Source of the DNA: Deltaproteobacteria bacterium | GTDB lineage: Bacteria; Myxococcota_A; UBA9160; UBA4427 | Assembly: GCA_016713665.1 (NCBI GenBank) | Contig: JADJOR010000018.1 | Coordinates: 1 to 28,860, forward strand | Direction of reading: 5' to 3' | Length of the DNA: 28,860 bases | Part shown: one piece after another, positions 16,979-26,058 of the stretch | Layout of the letters: the number at the start of each line of letters is the position of its first letter | Position numbering within the stretch: the first letter of the stretch is position 1 | Made by a program: the position numbers and the translations under genes | Notes under the pieces: model-generated | What the model saw: the letters and a program-made list of their open reading frames with translations, nothing else | Told to the model about the DNA's origin: nothing | Database searches by the model: none

Positions 16979-17484
16979 AAAATAGAACTGCGTCGATTTC
17001 CCTGCTCGTGATCCTCGGGTCGAGCTTCCTGACGATCGCCGCTCCGTCCGCCCGGGGTGGCGAGACCGATCCGACCCTCCTCATCGTTCGCGCCGTCGCG
17101 AGTGATACGCCGAACGGAACGCTCGTCCGGGTCGATGGCCAATTCCCCTGGAACGCGCTGCTCCAATCGGGTTATCCCCTCGAGCTCGTCGTATGGCGCA
17201 CAACCGGACAGATCGAGTTCGTCGCGTTCGACCTCGCCGGCGCCGCTCGCAGCGGCACCCACGGCGCGCTCGTCGACGGACTCTCGACGAGCGAGGTCGC
17301 GACCTTTGCGGCCCAGGGGCAGCCCGATTCAGGCCCTGTCCTCACCCACGTCGAGAATGGTCGACTCGAAGCCGTCCTCGATGCGCGCTTCGCCGGCGCA
17401 CCTCTCGCGGCGCAGCTCTACGTGATCGACCACGGAACGCCCTTCGTCTCGAACCCCGCTCCCATCACCCGAGGTCTGCCGTGA
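16966..17484 (+). CDS. Small secreted protein of unknown function
   Basis: 172 residues. MHPKKNRTASIS is a basic n-region, followed by a hydrophobic core (LLVILGSSFLTIAAPS) and a likely signal peptidase I site near ARGGE. The mature part (about 140 residues) is beta-rich with alternating hydrophobics (LLIVRAVASDTPNGTLVRVDG, LELVVWRTTG) and no cysteines, compatible with a single extracellular beta-sandwich. No known family was recognised. It follows the sigma-54 regulator gene by 54 bp, so it may share its transcript. Its stop overlaps the next gene's GTG by 4 nt (GTGA), so the two secreted proteins are made together. The second to fourth codons lie in the A8/hairpin element, where slippage could affect expression. 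Confidence 0.75.
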   Translation: MHPKKNRTASISLLVILGSSFLTIAAPSARGGETDPTLLIVRAVASDTPNGTLVRVDGQFPWNALLQSGYPLELVVWRTTGQIEFVAFDLAGAARSGTHGALVDGLSTSEVATFAAQGQPDSGPVLTHVENGRLEAVLDARFAGAPLAAQLYVIDHGTPFVSNPAPITRGLP

Positions 17485-19076
17485 TCCCCGAGCAAACCGG
17501 AACGAACGAGCGCCCCGCGTTCGAGCGAGCGTCCGCTCGTCGGATGCCCGTACGAATCCTGGTCGGTATCGCGGGTCTCGCGAGTCTCGCGGCGTATTGC
17601 GAGGGACGCTATTTCGCGCCCGAGGATCCCGTCCTCCACTTCGACGTACTCGATCATTTCACCGGTCGCATCGCCGAGGCGCCTCCCGGGCGTCCCCTGG
17701 TTCTGCCGGGTCCCGATGGCGTCCTGGGCACGGAAGACGATTTCCCCATCCCCTTGCTCCGCGGGGACGTCGATCTCGTCGTCCGTGCCGGAACGAGCGA
17801 GCTCGTCGGCCCCATTCCGACCGGACCGTCGAGCGTGCAGGCCTTGGCCGCGAACAACGGACTCGGCTCCGAGGTCGACTTCGTCGTCCGCGCCGTCCCC
17901 GGCTGGCAGACTTCACCCTTCGACCAGCCCGTCGAGTGGTCGCCTTCGCTCGAAGGCAATCCGGTGCTCGTGCTCGCCTTCGCCGATTTCGACGGGGACG
18001 GGCGCATCGGCCCGAGCGCGCGAGACGCGATCGCCCTCGACGACGAGGCGGAGGCGGCCGAGCTGGTTCCGGTCGGCATGCAGATGGTGTCGCTCGAGAA
18101 TGCCCGCGCTTCCGGCCGCCTGCGCCTGTTGGCCGGGGGGCCGAGCGCTCGTCCATTCCGCATCGCCTTGACCGCCATCGCATTCACCGGCGGAACGGAG
18201 CCCGGATTCCTCGGCGGTGTCGTTCCGACGGGTCCCGCGCTGATGACGGCGATGCCGTTCATTCCGCCGAACGATCGACGCGAGATCGTCGACGCCGGCC
18301 CCGCCGGCCCGGAGCCCGCGACACCGGACCGCCCGCTCGGACTCGAGATCCGGCACGCCTTCGACCCCGCGCCGTCGGACCCCGTCTGGGGCGGCGAGCT
18401 GGATCTCGCGCTCGACGGGACGGAGACCTCCATCGACGTCGTCGAGGTCGTCTCCGGCCCCGCGACGCATTTCGGCGTCGCGGTCTCGGCCCGCAATGCA
18501 GACTATCTGCAGCTCGATCGACGGCCGGTTCGACTCGGGCTCGACGACATCGGGAGCTCCCACCCCTACGAGATTGCGGGCCGGATCCACGTGGCGGACG
18601 ACGGCGGGGATTCCGAGGTGGCTCTCCAGATCGTGCCCCTCGACCCGCTCGGCAGCATCACCGACCTCCCCGCTCCCGCGTCGGTCACGCTGTCGACGAG
18701 CGGAAACGTCGCGATCCGGTGGCCCGATCTCGACGGCGATCCGTTCCGGGAAACGATCGTCGTTTCGTCCGCCGCGGGCACGCCCGTGGTGCTCGACGAC
18801 CGTGGCGGTCCGCACGACGATCGATTGACGGATCGACTCGTGCTGACCTCCTCCGGCGGCGGAAGCCAGGTCGATCTCGTCTCGCCCGATCCGGACGTGG
18901 ACGACTCGGGAACGGTGGACGCAGCCGACGCACAGGCGATCGCCTTGCGCACCGGACTCAGCGTCGGCGACCTCGTCTTCGAGGATCGCCACGACGTCGA
19001 CGGCAATGGGCGCATCGAACGAGCCGACGAGCTCGCCGCGCAGGCCCGGATCGGATCGACCGTCAGCGTGCCTTGA
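17481..19076 (+). CDS. Secreted protein with dockerin-like Ca-binding repeats
   Basis: 531 residues from GTG at 17481, chosen for the GTGA overlap with the preceding gene. The N-terminus has a membrane-type segment (VRILVGIAGLASLAAYC) ending in a cysteine; it may be a signal peptide or an atypical lipobox. The body is a beta-rich, low-lysine extracellular chain. Three calcium-loop sequences are visible: DFDGDGRIG (about residue 168), and near the C-terminus DVDDSGTVDAADAQAIAL (about 472) and DVDGNGRIERADELAAQ (about 506). The last two are spaced and shaped like the pair in a type I dockerin. Dockerins bind cohesins; no cohesin is visible here. The middle also carries a DGVLGTEDD turn. It may bind a partner on the surface or in the matrix. 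No catalytic motif was seen. Confidence 0.8.
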   Translation: MIPEQTGTNERPAFERASARRMPVRILVGIAGLASLAAYCEGRYFAPEDPVLHFDVLDHFTGRIAEAPPGRPLVLPGPDGVLGTEDDFPIPLLRGDVDLVVRAGTSELVGPIPTGPSSVQALAANNGLGSEVDFVVRAVPGWQTSPFDQPVEWSPSLEGNPVLVLAFADFDGDGRIGPSARDAIALDDEAEAAELVPVGMQMVSLENARASGRLRLLAGGPSARPFRIALTAIAFTGGTEPGFLGGVVPTGPALMTAMPFIPPNDRREIVDAGPAGPEPATPDRPLGLEIRHAFDPAPSDPVWGGELDLALDGTETSIDVVEVVSGPATHFGVAVSARNADYLQLDRRPVRLGLDDIGSSHPYEIAGRIHVADDGGDSEVALQIVPLDPLGSITDLPAPASVTLSTSGNVAIRWPDLDGDPFRETIVVSSAAGTPVVLDDRGGPHDDRLTDRLVLTSSGGGSQVDLVSPDPDVDDSGTVDAADAQAIALRTGLSVGDLVFEDRHDVDGNGRIERADELAAQARIGSTVSVP

Positions 19077-19122
19077 GCGCGCCGCGCGCTACGCCGGCAA
19101 TCAATAGTCGGATCGTGAAGGT

Positions 19123-19134
19123 GGCGCCGGCGCC
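19123..19134. repeat. GC-rich palindrome between convergent genes
   Basis: GGCGCCGGCGCC is a perfect 12-bp palindrome in the 63-bp gap between the convergent ends of the dockerin-like gene and the sensor kinase gene. It could help transcription end in both directions, but there is no T-tract. Confidence 0.3.
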
Positions 19135-19139
19135 GGGAA

Positions 19140-21315
19140 TCAGTGAACGCTCACGCCGCCGCCGAGGGCTTCGACGATCCTCTTGACCGTCGCAAGCCCC
19201 ATCCCGGTCCCGTCCGCCCGCGTGGTGAAGAAGACGTCGAAGATCCGCGGCTGGATCTCGACAGAATTCCCGGCCCCGAATCGGCGACGCGAAACGCGAG
19301 CTCGTTCCCTTCGCGCCGCACCGTCATCTCGAGACGACCGCCGCCCCGCGGCTCCAGGATCCGCAGCGCGTTCCCGACCAGCTCGAGCAGAGCCTCCTCG
19401 AGAAGTTTCCGTCACAGGCCGCGAGCGAGTCGTGCGATTCGATCGAGACGCCGATTTCGACGCCGAGGCGGTTCGCACGGGGCTCGATTGCACGCCGCAC
19501 GGCAGACACGACCTCGGCCGGAACGAGCGGACCGAGCCGCGGCTGGAACGGGCGCGAGAAATCGAGGAGGGCCCGAACTCGATTCTCCAGGCGATCCGAT
19601 TCAGAGATGATCCCAGCCAGGGATTCGCGCAGGTCCTCGTCGTTCGTCTGCTGACGTGCGATCTGGGCCGAGGCCCGGATGCCCGCCAACGGGTTGCGGA
19701 CGCCGTGAGCCACCGAACCCGCCAGCTCGCCCATCGTCGCGAGCCGTTCGCTGCGAACGAGCCCCGCTTGAGCGACCGTCAACTCCGCCATCGATCGTGC
19801 ATTGCGAAGTGCGATCCCGGCCTGAGCCGAGACCCCGGCGACGAGGTCACGATCGGATCGCGAGAACGGGGCCCCCGATCTCTTCTGGCCGCACACGATC
19901 TCCCCCATCGGCTCCGTTCGGAACACGACGGGCACGACCAGCTCTCCCTCCCGACTCCGCCGTCCCGTAGTCTCGAGCTCGAACCGGACGGACTCGAGTC
20001 CGAGGGCTTCGGCGAGACTCTGCTCGACGCGCGCCCGGATGGATTCGGCCGTCACGCATTCTGCGAGGTCCATGCCGATCTCCTCGAGGACCTTCGCGGG
20101 GTCGACGACCGAGCGATGAGAAGCGGCGATCGATCGCCTTCTGGGTCCGCGCAAGGGCGGGTTGAAGGTCAGGGCGAGCACGAACACGAAGATCAGGGCC
20201 GAGGAAGGTCCGTGCACGGCCTCGGAGAGGATCGTGAAGTCGAGCAGGAAGAGCGCGAGGGCGAAGATCGACGTCGCAGCGACCGAGGCAACGGCGTACC
20301 CGAGCGAGAGACGGATGAATCGCTCGGCCTCGAAGAGATCGTGACGCACGACCGCGTACACGATCGCGATGGGGAAGAAGAAGACCGGCGCGAAGATCAG
20401 GCTCCAGGAGACACCCAGGCCGAGCACGAAGAACGCGGGCACCGCCACCGCCGGCACGACACAGGCCGTCACCGCGCCTGCGAAGACGATCGCCGCACGG
20501 AGTCGATGGACGCTCGAGGACTCGGTCAAGACCGAATGCGCCAAGGCGACGAGGGCGAGCAGGAGCGCCAGGGCGATCGTCAGATAGGCGGCATCGTTGA
20601 AGCGGCGCGAGAACTCCGGCGCATCGTAGAAATAGGCCGCCCCCACCGCCCCGCACATCAATGCGCCGGCGTAGCCGACCACGAGCAGGAGCAGGCGACG
20701 GCGCGGAGGGACGCGAGGCCTCGGGAAGACCGAAACGAAGTGGAGAATCGCGATCGGGGTCACGGCTTCTGCGAGGGCGAGGCTTCGCCCGAAACGGGAG
20801 GTCCCGATCAGGTCGACGGCGAGGACGAGGGTCAGCCCGACCAGATAGAGCATCACCGCGACCCCGCGCGCATCCACGCCCTCTCCCCGCAGATAGAGCA
20901 GGCCGAGCGTGGTCAGCCAGCAGATCGCCCCGCCGAAGAGGTAGATGCCGAAAGTGCTGAGATGACCGTCGATCCGGAAGGTCATCGTCGGGACCGAAAA
21001 TGAGCGCTCGGTTCCGTCCTCGAGGATCGTGTACGAGACGTCGCTCCCGCTCGGGTGTGAGCGCACCGTCTCCAGAAGCGTCGCGCGATCGACGAAGGGC
21101 TCGCCGTCGACCGCGATCACGCGACCATAAGTCGGCAGCCCGGCGGCGACACCGGTCCAGCTCGAATCATGAAAGGCCAACAACATCCCATTGTCCCAGA
21201 TCAGGAAGCCCGGGAACGCGCGCCCGACGAGCCGAACACTGTCGACCACGATGACGACGAAGAGGACGGCCGAAACGAGGCCGAGGACGAGGAGCAGGGA
21301 ACGACGCCGGTCCAT
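19140..21315 (-). CDS. Membrane sensor histidine kinase, PDZ + multi-TM + GAF (two frameshifts)
   Basis: The N-terminus has one membrane helix and then a periplasmic PDZ-like domain (about residues 55-115: GLPTYGRVIAVDGEPFVDRA, then ILEDGTERSFSVP). A bundle of about eight membrane helices follows (about 125-360), then a GAF-like cytoplasmic domain (about 390-500) and a HisKA domain with the phospho-acceptor in SVAHGVRNPLAG (about 535). HGVRN replaces the common HEIRN; the missing acid matters because it often helps the phosphatase/kinase reaction. The ATPase domain is split by two frame changes. One near 19405 restores LEEALLELVGNALRIL (N box) and VADSGPGI (G1). A second near 19275 restores RIFDVFFTTRADGTGMGLA (F and G2 boxes), ending at 19140. 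It is the likely partner of an NtrC-type regulator, the nearest being at 15547-16911. Confidence 0.88.
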
Positions 21316-21423
21316 TCAGGTTCCCGTGTCGGCGAGCTCGTGGCCCGCTCCGTTACGCTTCGCTCTGGACATGGACGCAATCATCGCATGACCGACTCGG
21401 CCGATCGATCTCGAGAGGGGATC

Positions 21424-22989
21424 ATGACCCGCGAAATCGCATGGACCGTCGTGGCGGGCGGGCTCCTCGGTCTCGCCTGGCCGGGCTCATCGATCCGCCT
21501 TTCGCGATCTTGTTTCTGGTCCCCTATCTCGCCGCGGTCCGGGGCCTCGACCCGGCGCCGAATCGGTCTCGCCGGGTTGACCGGGACCCTCGCCGTCGGC
21601 CTCGCGACCGGCGAGACGACCGCCGCGACCCTGTCGTCCTATTTCGGCCTGGGCGGCGCAGGCCTGGCGGTCGCCTGGCTCGTCGCCCAACAGATCCTCG
21701 GCGTGCTGCCGATCGCGGTCTTCGCGCTGCTGACCGGCGGGGTCGAGCGTGAATCGCCGATCCGCGCCTTCTTCAGCGTGGGCGCGGCGTGGGTGGTGGG
21801 CGAAACGCTTCGATCCCTGCTGTTTCCCGGGGCATGGCTTTCGCTGGCGAGCGCGCTCTCGACGACGCCGGATCTGCTCGGCTCGGCGGCGTGGGTCGGG
21901 GAATCAGGGGTTTCGTTCTGGCTCGCGGGACTCGGTGCCCTCGCCTATCGGGGGTCGTTCGGACCGGACCGGCGGCGGGCCTGGATGGCCGCGGGGGGGG
22001 TGATCGCGGTGCTCGTCGCGCAGGGGGCCTGGAATCGTTTCGGGGCGATGGCTCCCGACTCCGGATGGGTCCGGGGGCACGAATTTCCGGATGCAGCCGG
22101 CCTCGACGTGGCCCTCGTCCAGAGCGGCGTGGACTCGCGCCACCGGCCCGAGATCCCGTCCGATGCCGAGGATCTCGACCGCCTGATCGCCCTCTCGCTC
22201 GAACGCGGGCGTGGTGCAGACCTGCTGGTCTGGCCGGAAGGCGCGCTGCGTGGGATCTGGCCCGCCAACGCGGGCTTGCTCGATCGGGAGCTGCTTCGGA
22301 GCCTCGGGGTGGGCCATCTGCTGTTTGGCGCGCCCTGGCTGGAAGATCCGATGGCAGGCGGGAGCCTCGCCGTCGCTGCGATCCTCGTCGACAGCGAGGC
22401 GCGCGTCGTCGGCCGTCATCTGAAGACACGCCTGGTTCCGTTGGCCGAAGACCGGAACGTCGTCCCGTGGCCGGGTCGGGATCGATCGAAGCTCGGCTAT
22501 TCGCCTTCGCCATCCGCTGATCTCCTCGAGATCGGCCCGCTCCGACTCGGCGTCGCGATCTGTTACGAGGCTCTCTTTCCGTCGATCACGCGAGGGCAAT
22601 CCCGAGCAGGGGCAGGCATCCTCGTCGATCTCTCGAACGAAAGCTGGCTCGGATCCGACTCGCAGGGTCGGGCGCACATGCTCGCGGCCTCCGTCCTACG
22701 CACGATCGAGGTCCATCGTCCGACGCTGCGCGCGACGGCGACCGGATTCACGACGGCGCTCGATGCCACGGGGCGGATCACCGCCCGTCTTCCCGAGAAT
22801 GGACCGGGCGTACTTCGGGTTCGAGTCCAGGCACCGACCGGATCGACGCCATTCGCCCTGCTCGGACCGCTGCCCATCCTCGCAGCGTGCTTCGGGTGGA
22901 CGGCCCTCAGGCTCGGACGGGACCGGGAGTGGCGTCGCACGGACCTCGCCGTCACCCCCGATCGACCATCCGTCCGATCGCCGAGCTAG
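21424..22989 (+). CDS. lnt: Apolipoprotein N-acyltransferase-like membrane nitrilase (two compensating frameshifts)
   Basis: About 521 residues: roughly six membrane helices, then a carbon-nitrogen hydrolase domain, the Lnt architecture. The catalytic triad is visible: E in LLVWPEGALRG (about 272), K in GRHLKTRLVPLAE (about 334) and C in GVAICYEALFPS (about 380), very near the E. coli positions (267, 335, 387). A final helix follows (FALLGPLPILAACFGW). Lnt adds the third acyl chain to lipoproteins. Differences from the classical enzyme: LVPLAED replaces LVPFGEY, and the fatty-acid-loop tryptophans are not obvious, so a related acyltransferase is possible. Between about 21485 and 21560 the frame shifts and returns; in the other frame the expected DPPFAILFLVPYLAAVRGL helix appears. 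ATG 21424 has a GAGAGGGG site; ATG 21388 is an alternative. Confidence 0.8.
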   Translation: MTREIAWTVVAGGLLGLAWPGSSIRLSRSCFWSPISPRSGASTRRRIGLAGLTGTLAVGLATGETTAATLSSYFGLGGAGLAVAWLVAQQILGVLPIAVFALLTGGVERESPIRAFFSVGAAWVVGETLRSLLFPGAWLSLASALSTTPDLLGSAAWVGESGVSFWLAGLGALAYRGSFGPDRRRAWMAAGGVIAVLVAQGAWNRFGAMAPDSGWVRGHEFPDAAGLDVALVQSGVDSRHRPEIPSDAEDLDRLIALSLERGRGADLLVWPEGALRGIWPANAGLLDRELLRSLGVGHLLFGAPWLEDPMAGGSLAVAAILVDSEARVVGRHLKTRLVPLAEDRNVVPWPGRDRSKLGYSPSPSADLLEIGPLRLGVAICYEALFPSITRGQSRAGAGILVDLSNESWLGSDSQGRAHMLAASVLRTIEVHRPTLRATATGFTTALDATGRITARLPENGPGVLRVRVQAPTGSTPFALLGPLPILAACFGWTALRLGRDREWRRTDLAVTPDRPSVRSPS

Positions 22990-24136
22990 CGCCGCTCGAT
23001 CGGCACGTACCGGGCGTCCATCGGCCCGATGTAGCGCGCCCGCGGCCGGTAGATCCGGTTGTTCTGGTACTGCTCCATGATGTGGGCACACCAGCCGGCG
23101 ATCCGGCTCGCCGCGAAGATCGGCGTGAACAGGTCGTCCGGGATCCCGAGGGCGTTGTAGACCGTCGCCGAGTGAAATCGACGTTCGGGATCAGCCCCTT
23201 CTTCTCGCTCATGAGCTTCTCGAGCTTCTGGCTCATGCGGTAGAACTCGGGGCGGCCGATCTCGCTGGTCAGCCGCTCGCTCATCGTGCGCAGGATCTTG
23301 GCCCAGGGATCGCCGTTCTTGTAGACGCGATGGCCGAAGCCCATGATCTTGTCGCCGCTCGCGAAGGCGTTGGCGAGGAACGAGTCGATCTTGTCCTCGC
23401 TCCCGATCTGGCACAAGCATCGCCATGACCGCGGCGTTGGCGCCGCCGTGCAACAGGCCCCCCAGGCGTCCCGATCGCGGCGAGCACCGACAGTACATGC
23501 CGAGCGTGCTCGCCGTGACCCGCGCAGAGAAGGCCGAAGCGTGAGCTCGTGGTCCGCGTGCAGGATCAGGCAGACGTCGAAGTCGCGCTCCTGGGCCGGC
23601 GTCGGGGCCTTGCCCGTGATGCCGCGCAGGATGTTCCAGGAGATCGACTTCGTCGGGTCCGCTTCGATCGGCCAGCGCCCGTTTGCGCGCCTGCTCGTAG
23701 GCGCCGACGACAAAGGCCGATGCGCGCCGTCAGGCGCACCGCCTTCCGACGGCCGCGGTGATGTTCATGATGTTCGCCTCCGGGATCGTGGGCGTGAGCC
23801 CCGCGACGACGGCGGACAGGAAGTCCATCGGATGGACCTTCTTGGGCATCCCGAGCAACCAGACGCGCATCTCTTCCGGCAGCGTCATGCTGCGCGCGGA
23901 CGGCCGCAAATCCCCTCGAGCTCGCCCGCAGTCGGCAACGCGCCGAACCAGAGCAGGTAGATCACCTCCTCGAAGGTCGCGTTCTCCGCCAGGTCCTCGA
24001 TCGTGTGACCGCGGTAGATCAGCGTCGTACCGTCGATCGTGCTGATCGCGCTCGAGCAGGCGATGATGCCTTCGAGCCCTCGATCGATGGCGCCCTCGTA
24101 CTCGTTCTCTTTCGGCGCGTTGGCCGTATTCGCCAT
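22986..24136 (-). CDS. gltA: Citrate synthase (several frameshifts)
   Basis: Condenses acetyl-CoA (or propionyl-CoA in methylcitrate relatives) with oxaloacetate. Starts MANTANAPKENEYEGAIDRG and runs through STIDGTTLIYRGHTIEDLAE and a FEEVIYLLWFGALPT block. Frame changes then lead to LPEEMRVWLLGMPKKVHPMD, a GLLHGGANAAVM motif with the first catalytic histidine region, and GFGHRVYKNGDPWAKIL with the second histidine. The aspartate-containing LIPNVDF follows, then LFTPIFAASRIAGWCAHIME. Together these cover almost the whole family length of about 370-380 residues. At least four indels break it, consistent with poor sequence quality from here to the right end. Its TAG shares the four-base palindrome CTAG (22986-22989) with the TAG of the convergent Lnt-like gene. 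Confidence 0.9.
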
Positions 24137-24150
24137 GACAGGACTTCCGC

Positions 24151-24165
24151 GAGCCCGACGGGCTC
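24151..24165. repeat. 15-bp palindrome in front of the citrate synthase gene
   Basis: GAGCCCG-A-CGGGCTC is a perfect 7-bp inverted repeat around one base, lying 14 bp upstream of the citrate synthase ATG on the minus strand. It could be a repressor operator or, as RNA, a short hairpin near the ribosome site; with a one-base centre a DNA operator is more plausible. The rest of 24137-24291 shows no gene. Confidence 0.4.
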
Positions 24166-24291
24166 TCTCCAGCTATTCGCAGGGCGGCCGCGACCGTGCG
24201 GTGCCCTGGATCGCGCGAGCGCGCGGCGCTGGGCGGGAGCTTACCCGGCTTCCCCCAGGTTTGCCGTCCAGCGGAACTCGCCCTGCTCCCG

Positions 24292-25596
24292 TCAGGACCG
24301 GCCGATGCTCGCCGCCCGAGGCCGGTCGGACCGAGGCGCCCGCATCGGCGGCGGCTCGCCCGGATCGGCCAGCTCGGGCACCCGTCGCAGGAATCCGAGC
24401 ATCGCGACCCGGGCCCCGTCGAGACGACGAAGATCGCCACGAAGCCCGCCGGTCCCTCCCGAATCCGCGCAGCAGGAGGCCGCCGATCGCGCTCCCCGTC
24501 GACGGCGGTCGCGTTGGCCAGGTTGTAGAGCGTCAGCACGCTCGTCTGGCCCCAGGGCGGGATGCGCTCGAAGAAGGACAGCAGCGAGGCCAGCTCGAAG
24601 GCCGCCCAACCGATGCCCGAAGGACGACCTGGAGGACGAAGAGCCAGGCGAAATGGTCGGTGACGAGCCAGAGGATCGGGAAGGTCGAGATCGCGAGGCC
24701 CGCGCGCCAGAAGGACGGTCTTCGTTCCGACGCGGCGAACAACAGACCGAGGAAGAACGGCGCGAGGACACGTGCACCGAAGGCGGTGGCCGTCAGCACG
24801 GTGAACTCGAGATAGGAGAGCTCGAGCTCCGCCAGCATGCAGGGCGTGAAGTAGGGGACGCGACCATCACGCCGGCCTGGAACGTGAGCAGGAAGAAGAG
24901 CAGTCGGCCGTGGCCGCCGGTGCAGACGTGGCGGCTGATGACGGCAGGGGAGATGCTGGTCTCGCCAACCTCGAGGCTGCGCGGCTCGCGCTGCGAAATG
25001 AAGGCTCGCCGACACCACACGCGCGACGAACGCGATCCCGAAGGTCGCCGCAAAGGCGGCGAACTCCGCCCGCGCCCCTTGCCGAGCTGGAGGATCAGGC
25101 CGCCGACGACGAGGGCAGGACCAGGGGCCAACTGCGAAGCCCGTGCCCGGTTCGCGAAGGCCGGGCGCATCCGCTTCGGAACCAGCGAGCTCGCCAGGTC
25201 GTCAGGCGGGCCGGTCGACATCCGAAGCCCCAGTAGACGGACGCGACCGCATAGAGCAGGAGATCCATCTCGTGGGCCAGGGCCGAGACGACCAGAGGTA
25301 CGAAGCAGAGCGCCTGGAGCCCCGCGCAGAGCACGACCCAGCGCCGATGGGAATCGAGGATCCCGACCGCAGCCGGGAGGCGAAGCTGGATCAACGCCCC
25401 GCCAGCATCGGCACCATCGCCACCAGCCCGGAAACGACGTCGCCGTGGCCGAGCGCGAGGGCGAAGCGGACCGGATAGGACTCCCCGACCCGACCCATGA
25501 CGCTGAAGGCCACACCATCGCCGAGCATCGCGCGCAGATCCCGGCGCAGCTGGGAGCCGCCGATGGGTCGGCGTAGGGAATCGAGACGGTCGCCAT
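24292..25596 (-). CDS. MFS-like multi-spanning transporter (several frameshifts)
   Basis: Pieces in three frames assemble into one polytopic membrane protein starting MATVSIPYADP at 25596. The N-terminal frame changes to a DLRAMLGDGVAFSVMGRVGE block and then GGALIQLRLPAAVGILDSHRRWVVLCAGLQAL, with the short basic loop between helices 2 and 3 that is usual in major-facilitator proteins. Further hydrophobic runs follow: LLFFLLTFQAGVMVA, PYFTPCMLAELELSYLEFTV, VLAPFFLGLLFA and FWRAGLAISTFPILWLVTD. The last helices include LLSFFERIPPWGQTSVLTLYN. The total length suits a 12-helix transporter of about 430 residues. The substrate is unknown. It starts 4 bp after the stop of the TPM gene, so it probably belongs to that transcript. 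The stop at 24292 depends on the last frame change. Confidence 0.65.
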
Positions 25597-25599
25597 CGC

Positions 25600-26058
25600 T
25601 CAGTCGAGAGGATGGGCCCGCTGGACGATCTCGTCGCGATCGCCGGCCTCCCGGGTAGCGGTCTCGCGAGCATCGCGCCGCAGCGTTCGACAGCGCGCAC
25701 GATCCCCCTCCGCGGCCTGCCCCTTCCGGATGCCCTCAGGCACCCGATCGACGACCGCCGCCCAGGACTCGCCTTCGCCGAGGGCGCGATCGACGGCCTC
25801 GTCGCCCAGCGACGACGCGGTGCTCGAGGGGCGAGACGTAGATCAGGATGCCCGTCCGAGGACGCGGGCGCGATCCAATCCGCAGCGAGCAGGACCAGCG
25901 CCGCGAGCAGGACCGCGAATCGCCAGGACGAGACCGCGAAATCCTCCGAGCGCCGCACGACCTGGACGACGATCTCGCCCGAGGTTCCGGCCTCCGCCGC
26001 CCGGACCGCCGCCTCGATCCGCTCGCGATCCGCCGGCCGATCAGGTTCGAGGCCGCAT
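25600..26058 (-). CDS. TPM-domain membrane protein (frameshifted)
   Basis: After an ATG directly adjoining the previous stop, the frame must shift to read DRERIEAAVRAAEAGTSGEI and VVQVVRRSEDF, the opening of the TPM (TLP18.3/Psb32/MOLO-1) domain. One or two membrane helices follow (RFAVLLAALVLLAADWIAP). A further shift gives ILIYVSPLEHRVV, the conserved end strand, and a last one gives a LGEGESWAAVVDRV helix ending at 25600. In relatives, this short form lies next to a YgcG-type TPM protein and LemA, exactly as here. The function of the family is not settled; membrane quality control or envelope maintenance has been suggested. At least three indels. Confidence 0.7.

Noticed and set aside
14962..17262. 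Minus-strand open frame of 766 codons across the NtrC-type regulator
   Set aside because: The plus strand encodes a complete three-domain regulator there; the minus frame shows no motif.
19183..21003. Plus-strand open frame of 606 codons
   Set aside because: Antisense of the sensor kinase; highly charged with no membrane helices, opposite a frame with clear TM, GAF and HisKA blocks.
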